A stretch of 64,000 nt of DNA from Streptomyces sp. NBC_00690 (GTDB lineage Bacteria > Actinomycetota > Actinomycetes > Streptomycetales > Streptomycetaceae): positions 4,464,001-4,528,000 of the forward strand of contig NZ_CP109009.1 of assembly GCF_036226685.1 (NCBI RefSeq), given 5' to 3'. Shown here in pieces: positions 18,173-26,105 of this stretch; the stretch's first letter is position 1; each line of letters starts with the position of its first letter. The notes beneath the pieces were generated by a model. That model made no database searches, was not told the DNA's origin, and saw nothing but the letters and a program-made list of their open reading frames with translations. A program made the position numbers and the translations under genes.

Positions 18173-18571
18173 GTGGTCGAGTTCCGGATCGACCGGCGCA
18201 GCGGGATGGCCACGTACCTCCAGATCGTGCAGCAGGTCAAGCAGGCTCTGCGACTGGGCGTCCTGGTGGAGGGTGACCGCCTCCCCACCGCCGCCCAGGT
18301 CGCCGCGACCACCCGGGTCAACCCCAACACCACCCTCAAGGCGTACCGGGAACTGGAGCGCGAGGGCCTGGTGGAGCCCCGCCCGGGCGTCGGCACCTTC
18401 GTCAGCCAGTCCCTCGCCCGCCCGCCCTCCAAGGACAGCGAGCGACTGACGGCCGAACTGATCACCTGGATGGACAGCGCCCGCGCGACGGGAATGGAAC
18501 GGGAGGACGTACGGGCGCTGCTGAACGCAACACTGGACGAACAGTTCCCGGCGCCGGAGGGGCGCGGGTAG
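18173..18571 (+). CDS. GntR-family regulator, YtrA subfamily
   Basis: A 132-residue regulator. The winged helix is typical of the subfamily (MATYLQIVQQVKQALRLGVLVEGDRLPTAAQVAATTRVNPNTTLKAYRELEREGLV), and the short ~60-residue tail has no effector domain. YtrA proteins usually repress their own ABC exporter operon until an envelope stress appears. Here the gene is last in the operon rather than first. The GTG at 18173 is favoured because GAAGGAG lies at the right distance; the GTG at 18167 overlaps that site. The CACTA/TAGTG palindrome at the operon promoter is its likely target. Confidence 0.88.
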   Translation: MVEFRIDRRSGMATYLQIVQQVKQALRLGVLVEGDRLPTAAQVAATTRVNPNTTLKAYRELEREGLVEPRPGVGTFVSQSLARPPSKDSERLTAELITWMDSARATGMEREDVRALLNATLDEQFPAPEGRG

Positions 18572-18585
18572 CGGGAAGTGCCCGA

Positions 18586-18624
18586 ACGGGGCGGGTGCGG
18601 CCGGGGGGGCCGCACCCGCCCCGT
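18586..18624. terminator. Terminator between ABC operon and DUF397 gene
   Basis: A 17-bp perfect stem (18586-18602 with 18608-18624) around a 5-G loop lies 15 bp after the YtrA stop and 24 bp from the convergent DUF397 stop. Confidence 0.9.
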
Positions 18625-18647
18625 AGGCGTCACTTGTGTCTATGCGT

Positions 18648-18851
18648 TCACAGCTCGCTGGTGCGGGCGAGAGCGATGAGCCCTGACCATGCGGAGGTGC
18701 TGACCACGAGGGTCGGGCCGGTCGGGTTCTTGCTGTCACGGACGGGGACGACACTGTTGGCAGATGCGTAGGAGGGTGCCCACTCGACGCAGGTGCCTCC
18801 GTTGTCGCTGTAACTGGACTTGATCCAACGGAGCGAAGGAGTTTCGATCAT
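18648..18851 (-). CDS. DUF397 domain protein
   Basis: A 67-residue acidic small protein. It carries the DUF397 signature WIKSSYSDNGGTCVEWAP, then VPVRDSKNPTGPTLVVSTSAWSGLIALART, which covers almost the whole chain. Its ATG overlaps the TGA of the upstream XRE regulator by one base (TGATG), so the pair is translationally coupled. Streptomyces genomes hold many XRE-DUF397 pairs. The S. coelicolor pair Scr1/Scr2 has been reported to affect antibiotic production, and in WhiJ-type loci the two are developmental partners. Physical partnership with the XRE protein is the likely role. Confidence 0.92.
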   Translation of the reverse strand: MIETPSLRWIKSSYSDNGGTCVEWAPSYASANSVVPVRDSKNPTGPTLVVSTSAWSGLIALARTSEL

Positions 18852-19681
18852 CACAGGGCGCCCTTTCGTACCTGATTGATCATGTCCACGGATGATGTTT
18901 GTGAAGCTGATTCGGCCTGTAGTTGATGGTATGCCGTCAGTAGAGGCACCACAGAGGTGGTTTCGCGGTCCAGGTGCCCCTGAGTCTGAGACTCGACGTA
19001 GGCAACCATGGAGCGGTCGGCAAGCGTTAGCAGGTTGACCGGTCGATTGAACGTGCGGCGTTCTCCTATGTCGAACGGCGCAACGTGCAGCCAGGTGTTG
19101 GGAAGTGCCGCGAAATCCACCAGGTGTTGGAGTTGGGCGGCCATGATTTCGGCGCCTCCGATTGGGCGGCGGATGCAGCTCTCGTCCATGACCACGAGCA
19201 GCATGGGCGGACGCGGGCGTTCTAGTACTCCAGCCTGCCGTTCTGCCAAGAACTCGATCCGCTCGCCTGCTTGTTCGGGTGTGATGGCTCCCCGTCGTAT
19301 AGCGCTGTCTGTCAGCACTCTCGCGTAGTCGGGGGTCTGAAGGAGCCCCGGAATGATCCCGACCTCGAACAGTCTGATCTCTACTGCCCGGGCCTCGTAC
19401 CCGATGTACTCCGGGAAGCCCTCCAGTAGCGCGCCATGGCGAATCTCGCGCCACTTGCGCTCGAACAGATCTCCCGTGCTTAAGGCCAGGTCAGCGCTTC
19501 GCGAAAGACGCAAGGTCGGGGATTTGCGTCCAGTTTCAACCGATGAAATATGCGTGCTGGAGTATCCCATTCGATCGGCTAGCTCTTCCTGTGTCCACCC
19601 ATGTCTCTCTCGCGAGCTGCGAATCTCTGCACCGAATGCTGCTTGCGGCGACGCCCCTGGGGTCAACTCCTTGCGGTTCAA
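18851..19681 (-). CDS. XRE-family DNA-binding regulator with DUF5753, contains one TTA codon
   Basis: A 276-residue regulator. Helix-turn-helix about residues 17-62 (RSSRERHGWTQEELADRMGYSSTHISSVETGRKSPT), then the DUF5753 domain from about 95 to the end (EVGIIPGLLQTPDYARVLT, MLLVVMDESCIRRPIGG, PFDIGERRTFNRPVNLLTLADRSMVAYVE). Leu67 is encoded by TTA (complement at 19481-19483), the only in-frame TTA noticed in the window. Translation should therefore depend on the developmental tRNA bldA. The start appears to be TTG at 19681, without a strong ribosome site, and is uncertain. It is divergent from three small genes. Confidence 0.88.
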   Translation of the reverse strand: MNRKELTPGASPQAAFGAEIRSSRERHGWTQEELADRMGYSSTHISSVETGRKSPTLRLSRSADLALSTGDLFERKWREIRHGALLEGFPEYIGYEARAVEIRLFEVGIIPGLLQTPDYARVLTDSAIRRGAITPEQAGERIEFLAERQAGVLERPRPPMLLVVMDESCIRRPIGGAEIMAAQLQHLVDFAALPNTWLHVAPFDIGERRTFNRPVNLLTLADRSMVAYVESQTQGHLDRETTSVVPLLTAYHQLQAESASQTSSVDMINQVRKGAL

Positions 19682-19757
19682 ATGTCGATCACGAACCTTT
19701 CCCTCTCTCCCGACAAGTTGAATGGTTCTCGACTCTAGACCACGCTGACTTCACTTG

Positions 19758-19773
19758 GTAGTTGAGCAACTAC
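19758..19773. promoter_or_regulatory. Palindromic operator candidate between XRE gene and small-gene cassette
   Basis: GTAGTTG-AG-CAACTAC has perfect 7-bp arms and a 2-bp centre. It lies in the ~107-bp divergent space, 16 bp before the likely start of the first small gene and 77 bp from the XRE start. It is the best candidate binding site for the XRE protein. It also overlaps the TTG at 19762, arguing that the first small gene starts later. Confidence 0.6.
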
Positions 19774-19788
19774 GGAGAGGTGTGGTCC

Positions 19789-20055
19789 ATGTGTTCACCC
19801 ACCCGCCCGGATCGTGAGGGCGGCATGAGTCAGGAGTTCGCGGTCGGGGCCATGGTTCGGGATGCCGAGGCGAAGAGGGTGGGGGTGGTCATGGACTTCT
19901 CCCTGAGGAGCTATTTCCTTCGTCCTCTCGGGGGAGGGCGCGAGTGGAGTGTGAGCGGCGAGAGCCTGAGTGTCTGGAGTTGTGGTGATCGTCCGGGTGT
20001 GGCGGAGGTCATCGTCAGCGACAACGGCGTTCAGGAGGCGTCGACATGGAGCTGA
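19789..20055 (+). CDS. Small hypothetical protein, first of a three-gene cassette
   Basis: An 88-residue soluble protein. The conserved-looking core MSQEFAVGAMVRDAEAKRVGVVMDFSLRSYFLRPLGGGREWSV resembles the SH3-like small proteins that sit next to XRE/DUF397 loci in Streptomyces. The start could be ATG 19789, preceded by GGAGAGG, or ATG 19825, preceded by GAGGG and giving 76 residues. The second small gene overlaps its 3' end by 10 bp. No catalytic motif is visible and no function can be assigned. Confidence 0.65.
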   Translation: MCSPTRPDREGGMSQEFAVGAMVRDAEAKRVGVVMDFSLRSYFLRPLGGGREWSVSGESLSVWSCGDRPGVAEVIVSDNGVQEASTWS

Positions 20056-20324
20056 CCCGTCGCTTCAGGGAAGTCATCTGGACGCTCAAGCTCCATGAAG
20101 CCAACGGGACTTCCGTGCACGTCGCGTGTGCCTCGGGCGAGTCCGGGTGCAGGGCGGTCCCAGAAGGTGCCGAGGACTTCTGCGTCGACGATGCCGAAGC
20201 GTGGACGGAAGTCCACTTCAGACGCACCGGGCACCGTCGCTACTTGTTCTTCGAGTGCTATACGAAACAGTGGGACTCGCCCAGCGACGTCGACCCCCGG
20301 GCCATCCAGGGGGTGACCACATGA
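20046..20324 (+). CDS. Small hypothetical protein, DUF7848-like
   Basis: A 92-residue protein with AGGAGG seven nt before its ATG. The pattern of an early cysteine pair (HVACASGESGCRAV), a later tryptophan (DAEAWTEVHFRRTGHRRY) and an aromatic C-terminus resembles the small DUF7848-type proteins common beside Streptomyces XRE/DUF397 genes. It overlaps the preceding small gene by 10 bp and the next by 4 bp (ATGA), so all three are translationally coupled. Function unknown; possibly metal-binding through C33, C39 and nearby histidines. Confidence 0.65.
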   Translation: MELTRRFREVIWTLKLHEANGTSVHVACASGESGCRAVPEGAEDFCVDDAEAWTEVHFRRTGHRRYLFFECYTKQWDSPSDVDPRAIQGVTT

Positions 20325-20515
20325 GCCCTGAGGGTGGTTTCCCCGATCCGTCCGCCTTCTGTTGTCACTGTGGCCGGCTCACCTGGGCGCCGATCATTGT
20401 TCGGTCGGTCGGGAGCGCCGGTGTGCCCGGACGGACGACGTTGTACGCGTGCCCCGACTGCTTCCCCGAGTTCGATGCGGGACCGACTCCCGGCGAGATG
20501 ATCTGTACGGGTTAG
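20321..20515 (+). CDS. Small zinc-ribbon-like hypothetical protein
   Basis: A 64-residue protein with two cysteine knuckles, FCCHCGR near the N-terminus and ACPDCFPEF about 30 residues later, which together could bind one zinc. No other domain is visible. It begins within the stop of the preceding small gene (ATGA overlap) and is the last of the cassette. The cassette carries no terminator; the AI-2E permease gene begins within 100 bp and may be read through. Confidence 0.65.
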   Translation: MSPEGGFPDPSAFCCHCGRLTWAPIIVRSVGSAGVPGRTTLYACPDCFPEFDAGPTPGEMICTG

Positions 20516-20611
20516 GGGCCACCTGCCCGAGGGTGCGAACCGTTGATGGAGTGTCACCCGCCCGGCCCCCGAGCGCGCGACGGCCGCGTCTGGTCGTGGT
20601 CCGCTGGACGT

Positions 20612-21703
20612 GTGCAGTTCCCAGAGCGGTCGAGACTTCTGCCCGAGCCCGTGCGCCGGCTTGCCGCCTGGTGTGTCGTGTTGTTGCTGGTCGCCGGGGT
20701 GGCGGCGGTGGCGATTTGGTTGATCGGGTATCTGCGGACCGCCGTCACCCCCGTACTGCTCGCGCTGCTGGGCACCGCGCTGCTCGGGCCCCTGTACCGG
20801 TGGCTCGTACGGATGGGTATGCACCGCTCACTGGCAGCCGGGCTCACCTGTGCGGCCGTCGTCGCGGTGGTCGGTGGGGCCACCTACATCGTCGTCAGCG
20901 CGCTCATCGACAGCGGCGACCAGATCGTCTCCTCGCTGCGGGAGGCCGCGAAGGGCCTCGCTGAGCACTTCGGGGCTGCGGGCACTTCCCTCGACGACCT
21001 CGCGACCAATGCGAAGGACCTGCTCACCAAGTTCGGCGGGACCGCTGCCTCCGGTGTGATCAGCGGGCTGAGCGTGGTGGGCGAATCGATCGCCATCGCC
21101 GTGCTGGCCCTGCTGCTGATCTTCTTCTTCCTCCGTGACTCCGACAAGGCGGCGGGACTGGCGCGGGTCATCGCACCCGGGCCGAACAGGGAAGTCGTCG
21201 AGGCGATGGGACGACGCGCCTTCGAGGCCGTCGAGGGTTTTATGCGGGGGACCACGTTCATCGCCCTGATCGACGCCTTCTGCATCACCATCGGACTGTT
21301 GATCCTGCGGGTTCCCGGTGCCCTCGGGCTCGGGGCGCTCGTCTTTGTGGGGGCGTACATCCCCTATCTCGGTGCGTTCCTCTCCGGCGCGGTCGCGGTC
21401 CTGGTGGCGCTCGCCGACCGGGGATGGGTCATCGCGCTCTGGGCGTTGGGTGTCGTCCTCGCCGTCCAGGTGCTGGAGGGGCACGTGCTCCAGCCGATGA
21501 TCCAGAGCCGTACCGTCCAGATGCACCCGGCCGTCGTGATGCTGGCGATCACCGCGGGCGCCGGTGTGGCGGGGATCCTGGGGATGCTGCTCGCCGTACC
21601 CGTGACCGCCGCGGCCTTCGGCATCATCGGTGAACTGCGGAAGGTCTACGGCAGCGGAACGACCGAGGGGGCACAAGGGGCCGGGACGGAATCGGCCGGC
21701 TGA
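20612..21703 (+). CDS. AI-2E family (PerM-type) membrane transporter
   Basis: A 363-residue protein with about eight membrane helices, of the AI-2 exporter-like/PerM superfamily. Conserved features include the two early helices (AAWCVVLLLVAGVAAVAIWLIGYL and TPVLLALLGTALLGPLYRWLV), the soluble segment LREAAKGLAEHF to LLTKFGG, and the C-terminal core PYLGAFLSGAVAVLVALADRGW through GHVLQPMIQSRTVQMHPAVVMLAI. Many members are cation/proton antiporters rather than AI-2 exporters. The start is uncertain: GTG 20612 fits family length, and an ATG at 20546 would add 22 residues. It ends 10 bp before the convergent phosphatase gene. Confidence 0.85.
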   Translation: MQFPERSRLLPEPVRRLAAWCVVLLLVAGVAAVAIWLIGYLRTAVTPVLLALLGTALLGPLYRWLVRMGMHRSLAAGLTCAAVVAVVGGATYIVVSALIDSGDQIVSSLREAAKGLAEHFGAAGTSLDDLATNAKDLLTKFGGTAASGVISGLSVVGESIAIAVLALLLIFFFLRDSDKAAGLARVIAPGPNREVVEAMGRRAFEAVEGFMRGTTFIALIDAFCITIGLLILRVPGALGLGALVFVGAYIPYLGAFLSGAVAVLVALADRGWVIALWALGVVLAVQVLEGHVLQPMIQSRTVQMHPAVVMLAITAGAGVAGILGMLLAVPVTAAAFGIIGELRKVYGSGTTEGAQGAGTESAG

Positions 21704-21713
21704 TCGCCGCCGC

Positions 21714-23792
21714 CTACTCCTTCGTCTTCGGCTCGTGGAGTTCGAACCAGATCGACTTGCCCTCGCCCCGCGGGTCCACTCCCCAGGCGTCCGCCAGCAT
21801 CTCCATCAGCACCAGGCCGCGGCCGGAGGACGCCATCTCGCCGGGGCGCCGCTTGTGCGGCAGTTCATCGCTGGCGTCGGTGACCTCGACGCGCAGCCGC
21901 CGGCCGTCCCCGTTGCCGTGGGCGACCTCCGCCGAGAGCAGGGCGTTGCCGTCGGTGTGCACCAGGACGTTGGTCAGCATCTCGGAGACCATCAGGACCG
22001 CGGAGTCGAGCTGGTCCGGGTCGGACCAGTCGTGTAGCAGTTCCTTGACCTGGTGGCGGGCGACGGCGATGCGTTCCGGCTGGGCCTGGGCCACCGTCAT
22101 GACCATCCGCCGTGGGGCCTCCGTCACCGGCTGCCCCTCGCGGGACAGCAGCACCAGTGCCACATCGTCCTCGCGCCGGTCGGCGAGCGGGCCGGTCGTG
22201 TAGTGGGAGACGGGTCCGTGGACCGCCTGCACCAGGGCGTCCGCCAACTCCTCCAGCGATTCGCCCGGGTCGTTCTCCAGCACCGTCCGCAGCCTGGCCC
22301 AGCCGGTGTCCAGGTCATGGCCGCCGGTCTCCAGCAGACCGTCGGTGCACATCATCAGCGTTTCGCCGGGCTCCAGCGTGAGCCGCGTCGTCGGATAGTC
22401 CGTGTCCCGGTCGATGCCCAGGGGCAGGCCGCCCTCGGTGGGCCTGAGCAGAACCGTTCCGTCAGTCATTCGGACCGCCGGCTCGGGATGACCCGCACGA
22501 GCCATCTCGATCCGCCCGTTCGCCGGGTCGACCTCCAGATAGAGGCAGGTGGCGAACCGCGGACCGGAGTAGTCGCCCTGCCCGTAGGAGTCGGTGATGC
22601 CGTGCAGGAAGCGCGATGCCCGGGAGAGCACCGCGTCCGGACGGTGTCCCTCCGACGCGTACGCGCGCAGGGCGATCCGCAACTGGCCCATCAGTCCCGC
22701 GGCCCGTACGTCATGACCCTGTACGTCCCCGATGACCAGGGCGATGCGTCCGGAGGGCAGCGGGATCATGTCGTACCAGTCGCCGCCGACCTGGAGGCCC
22801 CCACCCGTCGGCACATAGCGCGCGGCCACCGACATGCCCGGGATGGCCGGTCCCAGTACCGGCATCATCGACCGCTGGAGCCCCAGGGACAGTTCACGCT
22901 CGGTCTCCGCGACCCCGGCCCTGGCCAGTGCCTGCGCCAGCATCCGGGCGACTGTCGTCAGTACGGAGCGCTCGTCGGGGGTGAAGGTCACCGGGTGCCG
23001 GAACGCCGCCATCCAGGCACCCATGGTGCGGCCCGCGACGATCAGTGGCAGATACGCCCACGACTGCCGCCCCAGCCGCTGCGCCAGCGGCCAGCTGGTC
23101 GGATAGCGGTGGTCGTACTCGTCGGGGCTCGGCAGGTACACGGCCCGTCCGGTGCGGATGACCTCGGCCGCAGGATGGTCGGTGTCCATCCGCATATGGC
23201 TGAAGGGGTCATCCTCGGCCCCCTGGTGGCCGTGCTGTCCGATGATGGTGATCCGGTCGCCCGCGGCGCCGAAGACCGCCAGCCCGTCCGGGGAGAATCC
23301 CGGCATCGACAGGGATGCGGCCACCCGCAGCACCTCGGCGGTCGACCGCGCCTCGGCCAGTGCCCGCCCCGCGTCCAGCAGGAACGCCTCCCGGGAGCGC
23401 CGCCAGTCACCGGTGATCGGGGTCTGCGCGGCCGTGCCCTCGGTCGGCTCGGCGACCTCCTGGAGCGTTCCGTACAGGACGTGGGAGGCGCCCACCCGGA
23501 ACGGCTTGGAGCGGAAGCGGACGGTGCGCAGCACCCGCCCGGCCTCGTCGACGATCCTCAGCCGCCCCTCGGCCAGGGTGTCCTCGGCGATGGCGAGGCC
23601 GACGACGCCGTTGATCTCGTTCCAGTCGATGGGGTGGAAACGGGCCCTCACGACGGACTCGGGGTGGGGGCCGGCTTCTGGGGTCAGCTCGATCAGCCGG
23701 GCGGCCTCCGCGTCGAGGGTGACCGTCCCGGATGCCTTGTCCCACCGCCATAGGCCGGTGGCGATGGCTGCCAGGACGTCCTCGGTGCGCAT
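21714..23792 (-). CDS. PAS-GAF-SpoIIE phosphatase with C-terminal anti-sigma-type ATPase domain
   Basis: A 692-residue multidomain regulator. A PAS-like domain lies at about residues 5-115 (GLWRWDKASGTVTLDAEAARL). A GAF domain covers about 140-295, and a PP2C-type SpoIIE phosphatase about 300-545 (GGDWYDMIPLPSGRIALVIGDVQGHDVRAAGLMGQLR with metal-binding aspartates). A HATPase_c domain of the RsbW class covers about 560-690 (LDSAVLMVSEMLTNVLVHTDG and the GRGLVLMEMLADAWG box). Such proteins can dephosphorylate an anti-anti-sigma factor and can also bind sigma or STAS proteins. Streptomyces holds dozens, usually without a fixed partner. It starts with ATG preceded by GAGG. No STAS or sigma gene is adjacent. 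Confidence 0.9.
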   Translation of the reverse strand: MRTEDVLAAIATGLWRWDKASGTVTLDAEAARLIELTPEAGPHPESVVRARFHPIDWNEINGVVGLAIAEDTLAEGRLRIVDEAGRVLRTVRFRSKPFRVGASHVLYGTLQEVAEPTEGTAAQTPITGDWRRSREAFLLDAGRALAEARSTAEVLRVAASLSMPGFSPDGLAVFGAAGDRITIIGQHGHQGAEDDPFSHMRMDTDHPAAEVIRTGRAVYLPSPDEYDHRYPTSWPLAQRLGRQSWAYLPLIVAGRTMGAWMAAFRHPVTFTPDERSVLTTVARMLAQALARAGVAETERELSLGLQRSMMPVLGPAIPGMSVAARYVPTGGGLQVGGDWYDMIPLPSGRIALVIGDVQGHDVRAAGLMGQLRIALRAYASEGHRPDAVLSRASRFLHGITDSYGQGDYSGPRFATCLYLEVDPANGRIEMARAGHPEPAVRMTDGTVLLRPTEGGLPLGIDRDTDYPTTRLTLEPGETLMMCTDGLLETGGHDLDTGWARLRTVLENDPGESLEELADALVQAVHGPVSHYTTGPLADRREDDVALVLLSREGQPVTEAPRRMVMTVAQAQPERIAVARHQVKELLHDWSDPDQLDSAVLMVSEMLTNVLVHTDGNALLSAEVAHGNGDGRRLRVEVTDASDELPHKRRPGEMASSGRGLVLMEMLADAWGVDPRGEGKSIWFELHEPKTKE

Positions 23793-24074
23793 TGCCTCAC
23801 TTTATTCCGATCTGCTGATGCCTGACCTGCCGGGGGCCACCCGCGGGTGAACGGGCCGTGGACGGACGGCAGAAGGGAGCGCGGGAACAGGCGCGGGCGG
23901 CACCGGTACGGATGGGCGCGGAAGCCGCTGGTACGGCTGTTCACCGGGTGAGCCGAGGCCCTCGCGACCCCCGACCTGCCTCTGGCGTGTATATGCCAAT
24001 GAGGGGGGCGGGGGGTGGGCGGTAACCTTGACAGGCCCACCCCACCCCACTCCGCTAAGACTGGATGAACGACG

Positions 24075-25847
24075 ATGCATCGGTACAGGTCCCACACCTG
24101 CGGCGAGCTCCGCGCCTCTGACGTCTCCACCGACGTCCGGCTGAGCGGCTGGCTGCACAATCGTCGAGACCTGGGCGGCATCCTCTTCATCGATCTGCGC
24201 GACCACTACGGCATCACCCAGCTCGTCGCCCGCCCGGGCACCGCGGCCAACGAGGCGCTGAGCCACCTCACCAAGGAGACCGTCGTCCGCATCGACGGCA
24301 AGGTCGTCAGCCGGGGCGCCGACAACGTCAACCCCGAGCTGCCCACCGGTGAGGTCGAGATCGAGGTGTCCGAGGTGGAGGTGCTGGGCGCGGCCCAGCA
24401 GATCCCGTTCACGATCAACGCGGACGACGGCGTCAACGAGGAGCGCCGGCTTGAGTACCGCTTCCTCGATCTGCGCCGTGAGCGCATGCACCGCAACATC
24501 ATGCTGCGCACCGCGGTGATCAGCGCGATCCGGCACAAGATGACGGCGCTCGGCTTCAACGAGATGGCCACCCCGATCCTCACCGCCACCTCCCCCGAGG
24601 GCGCGCGTGACTTCGTGGTGCCCTCCCGGCTGAACCCCGGCAAGTTCTACGCCCTGCCGCAGGCCCCGCAGCAGTTCAAGCAGCTGCTGATGATCTCCGG
24701 CTTCGACCGGTACTTCCAGATCGCGCCCTGCTTCCGGGACGAGGACGCCCGCGCCGACCGCTCGCCGGGCGAGTTCTACCAGCTCGACGTCGAGATGAGC
24801 TTCGTCGAGCAGGAGGACGTCTTCCAGCCCGTCGAGAAGCTGATGACCGAGCTGTTCGAGGAGTTCGGCGACGGCAAGCACGTCACCTCGCCCTTCCCGC
24901 GCATCCCGTTCCGCGAGTCGATGCTGAAGTACGGCAACGACAAGCCGGACCTGCGCGCCCGGCTCGAACTCGTCGACATCACCGATGTCTTCGACGGCTC
25001 CGAGTTCAAGGCGTTCGCCGGCAAGCACGTGCGCGCCCTGGCCGTGCCCGACGTCTCCGCGCAGCCCCGGAAGTTCTTCGACCAGCTCGGTGAGTACGCG
25101 ATCGAGCAGGGCGCCAAGGGGCTGGCCTGGGTGCGCGTCGCCGAGGACGGTTCCCTCTCCGGTCCCATCGCCAAGTTCCTCACCGAGGAGAACGTCAAGG
25201 TCCTCACCGAGCGCCTTGGCCTCGCCGCCGGGCACGCCGTCTTCTTCGGCGCGGGCGACTTCGACGAGGTCTCCAAGATCATGGGCGCGGTCCGCGTCGA
25301 GGCCGCCAAGCGCGCGGGCCACTTCGACGAGGGCGTCTTCCGGTTCTGTTGGATCGTCGACTTCCCGATGTACGAGAAGGACGAGGAGACCGGGAAGATC
25401 GACTTTTCCCACAACCCGTTCTCGATGCCGCAGGGCGGTATGAAGGACCTGGAGGAGAAGGACCCGCTCGACATCCTCGCCTGGCAGTACGACATCGTCT
25501 GCAACGGCATCGAGCTGTCCTCCGGCGCGATCCGTAACCATGAGCCCGAGGTCATGCTGAAGGCGTTCGAGATCGCCGGCTACGACCGCGAGACCGTGGA
25601 GCACGAGTTCGCGGGCATGCTGCGGGCCTTCCGTCTCGGCGCCCCGCCGCACGGTGGCATCGCCCCCGGCATCGACCGGATCGTGATGCTGCTCGCCGAC
25701 GAGCCGAACATCCGCGAGACCATCGCCTTCCCGCTCAACGGCAACGCCCAGGACCTGATGATGGGCGCGCCGACCGAGCTGGACGAGTCCCGACTGCGGG
25801 AGCTGAACATCCAGCTCCGCAAGCCGGTGGCGAAGCCCGCCGAGTAG
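24075..25847 (+). CDS. aspS: Aspartyl-tRNA synthetase
   Basis: A 590-residue class IIb synthetase of bacterial type. The N-terminal OB anticodon-binding domain begins WLHNRRDLGGILFIDLRDHYG. The flipping loop/motif 2 region FRDEDARADRSPGEFYQLDVEMSF starts near residue 221. The bacterial GAD insertion lies between about 300 and 420. Motif 3 GIAPGIDRIVML is near residues 529-540. Start ATG 24075 gives the expected MHRYRSHTCGEL N-terminus. A TTGACA box at 24028 lies upstream, but no -10 at proper spacing was found. It is monocistronic with a terminator 40 bp downstream. Confidence 0.97.
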   Translation: MHRYRSHTCGELRASDVSTDVRLSGWLHNRRDLGGILFIDLRDHYGITQLVARPGTAANEALSHLTKETVVRIDGKVVSRGADNVNPELPTGEVEIEVSEVEVLGAAQQIPFTINADDGVNEERRLEYRFLDLRRERMHRNIMLRTAVISAIRHKMTALGFNEMATPILTATSPEGARDFVVPSRLNPGKFYALPQAPQQFKQLLMISGFDRYFQIAPCFRDEDARADRSPGEFYQLDVEMSFVEQEDVFQPVEKLMTELFEEFGDGKHVTSPFPRIPFRESMLKYGNDKPDLRARLELVDITDVFDGSEFKAFAGKHVRALAVPDVSAQPRKFFDQLGEYAIEQGAKGLAWVRVAEDGSLSGPIAKFLTEENVKVLTERLGLAAGHAVFFGAGDFDEVSKIMGAVRVEAAKRAGHFDEGVFRFCWIVDFPMYEKDEETGKIDFSHNPFSMPQGGMKDLEEKDPLDILAWQYDIVCNGIELSSGAIRNHEPEVMLKAFEIAGYDRETVEHEFAGMLRAFRLGAPPHGGIAPGIDRIVMLLADEPNIRETIAFPLNGNAQDLMMGAPTELDESRLRELNIQLRKPVAKPAE

Positions 25848-25887
25848 CGCCTGTCGGCCGGTTGACGGCACTCCGATCGAGTACGCG

Positions 25888-25917
25888 AGAGGCCCCGGAC
25901 CGCGGTCCGGGGCCTCT
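25888..25917 (+). terminator. Terminator after aspS
   Basis: AGAGGCCCCGGACC (25888-25901) pairs with GGTCCGGGGCCTCT (25904-25917), a 14-bp perfect inverted repeat followed by TCGTGTTCC. Confidence 0.9.
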
Positions 25918-26036
25918 TCGTGTTCCACCGGTGCTCTGCGTGCTCAGCCCCTTTGCTCCTCGTGCCCGGTTGTTCCTCGTGCTCCGGGGCGCGGACGCAT
26001 CCCGTTGGGCGGAGGCGTTTGTTCCCGCGCATGCGG

Positions 26037-26065
26037 GCAACCCGAACCATTCCTCACCGCGTTCC
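26037..26065 (+). promoter_or_regulatory. Candidate ECF-type promoter upstream of the sigma factor gene
   Basis: GCAACC (26037-26042) and CGTTCC (26060-26065) are separated by 17 bp and end 40 bp before the sigma gene start. The AAC core in the -35 and CGT core in the -10 are general hallmarks of ECF promoters. Self-transcription by the encoded sigma factor is inferred. The rest of 25918-26105 shows no gene. Confidence 0.45.
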
Positions 26066-26105
26066 TTCTACGTGGACGACGGAACACGAGAGCGGGGACG
26101 GAACC

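Noticed and set aside
24028-24061. TTGACA and TAAGAC as an aspS promoter
   Set aside because: The spacer would be 22 bp, too long for a normal promoter; the -35 match alone is not enough.
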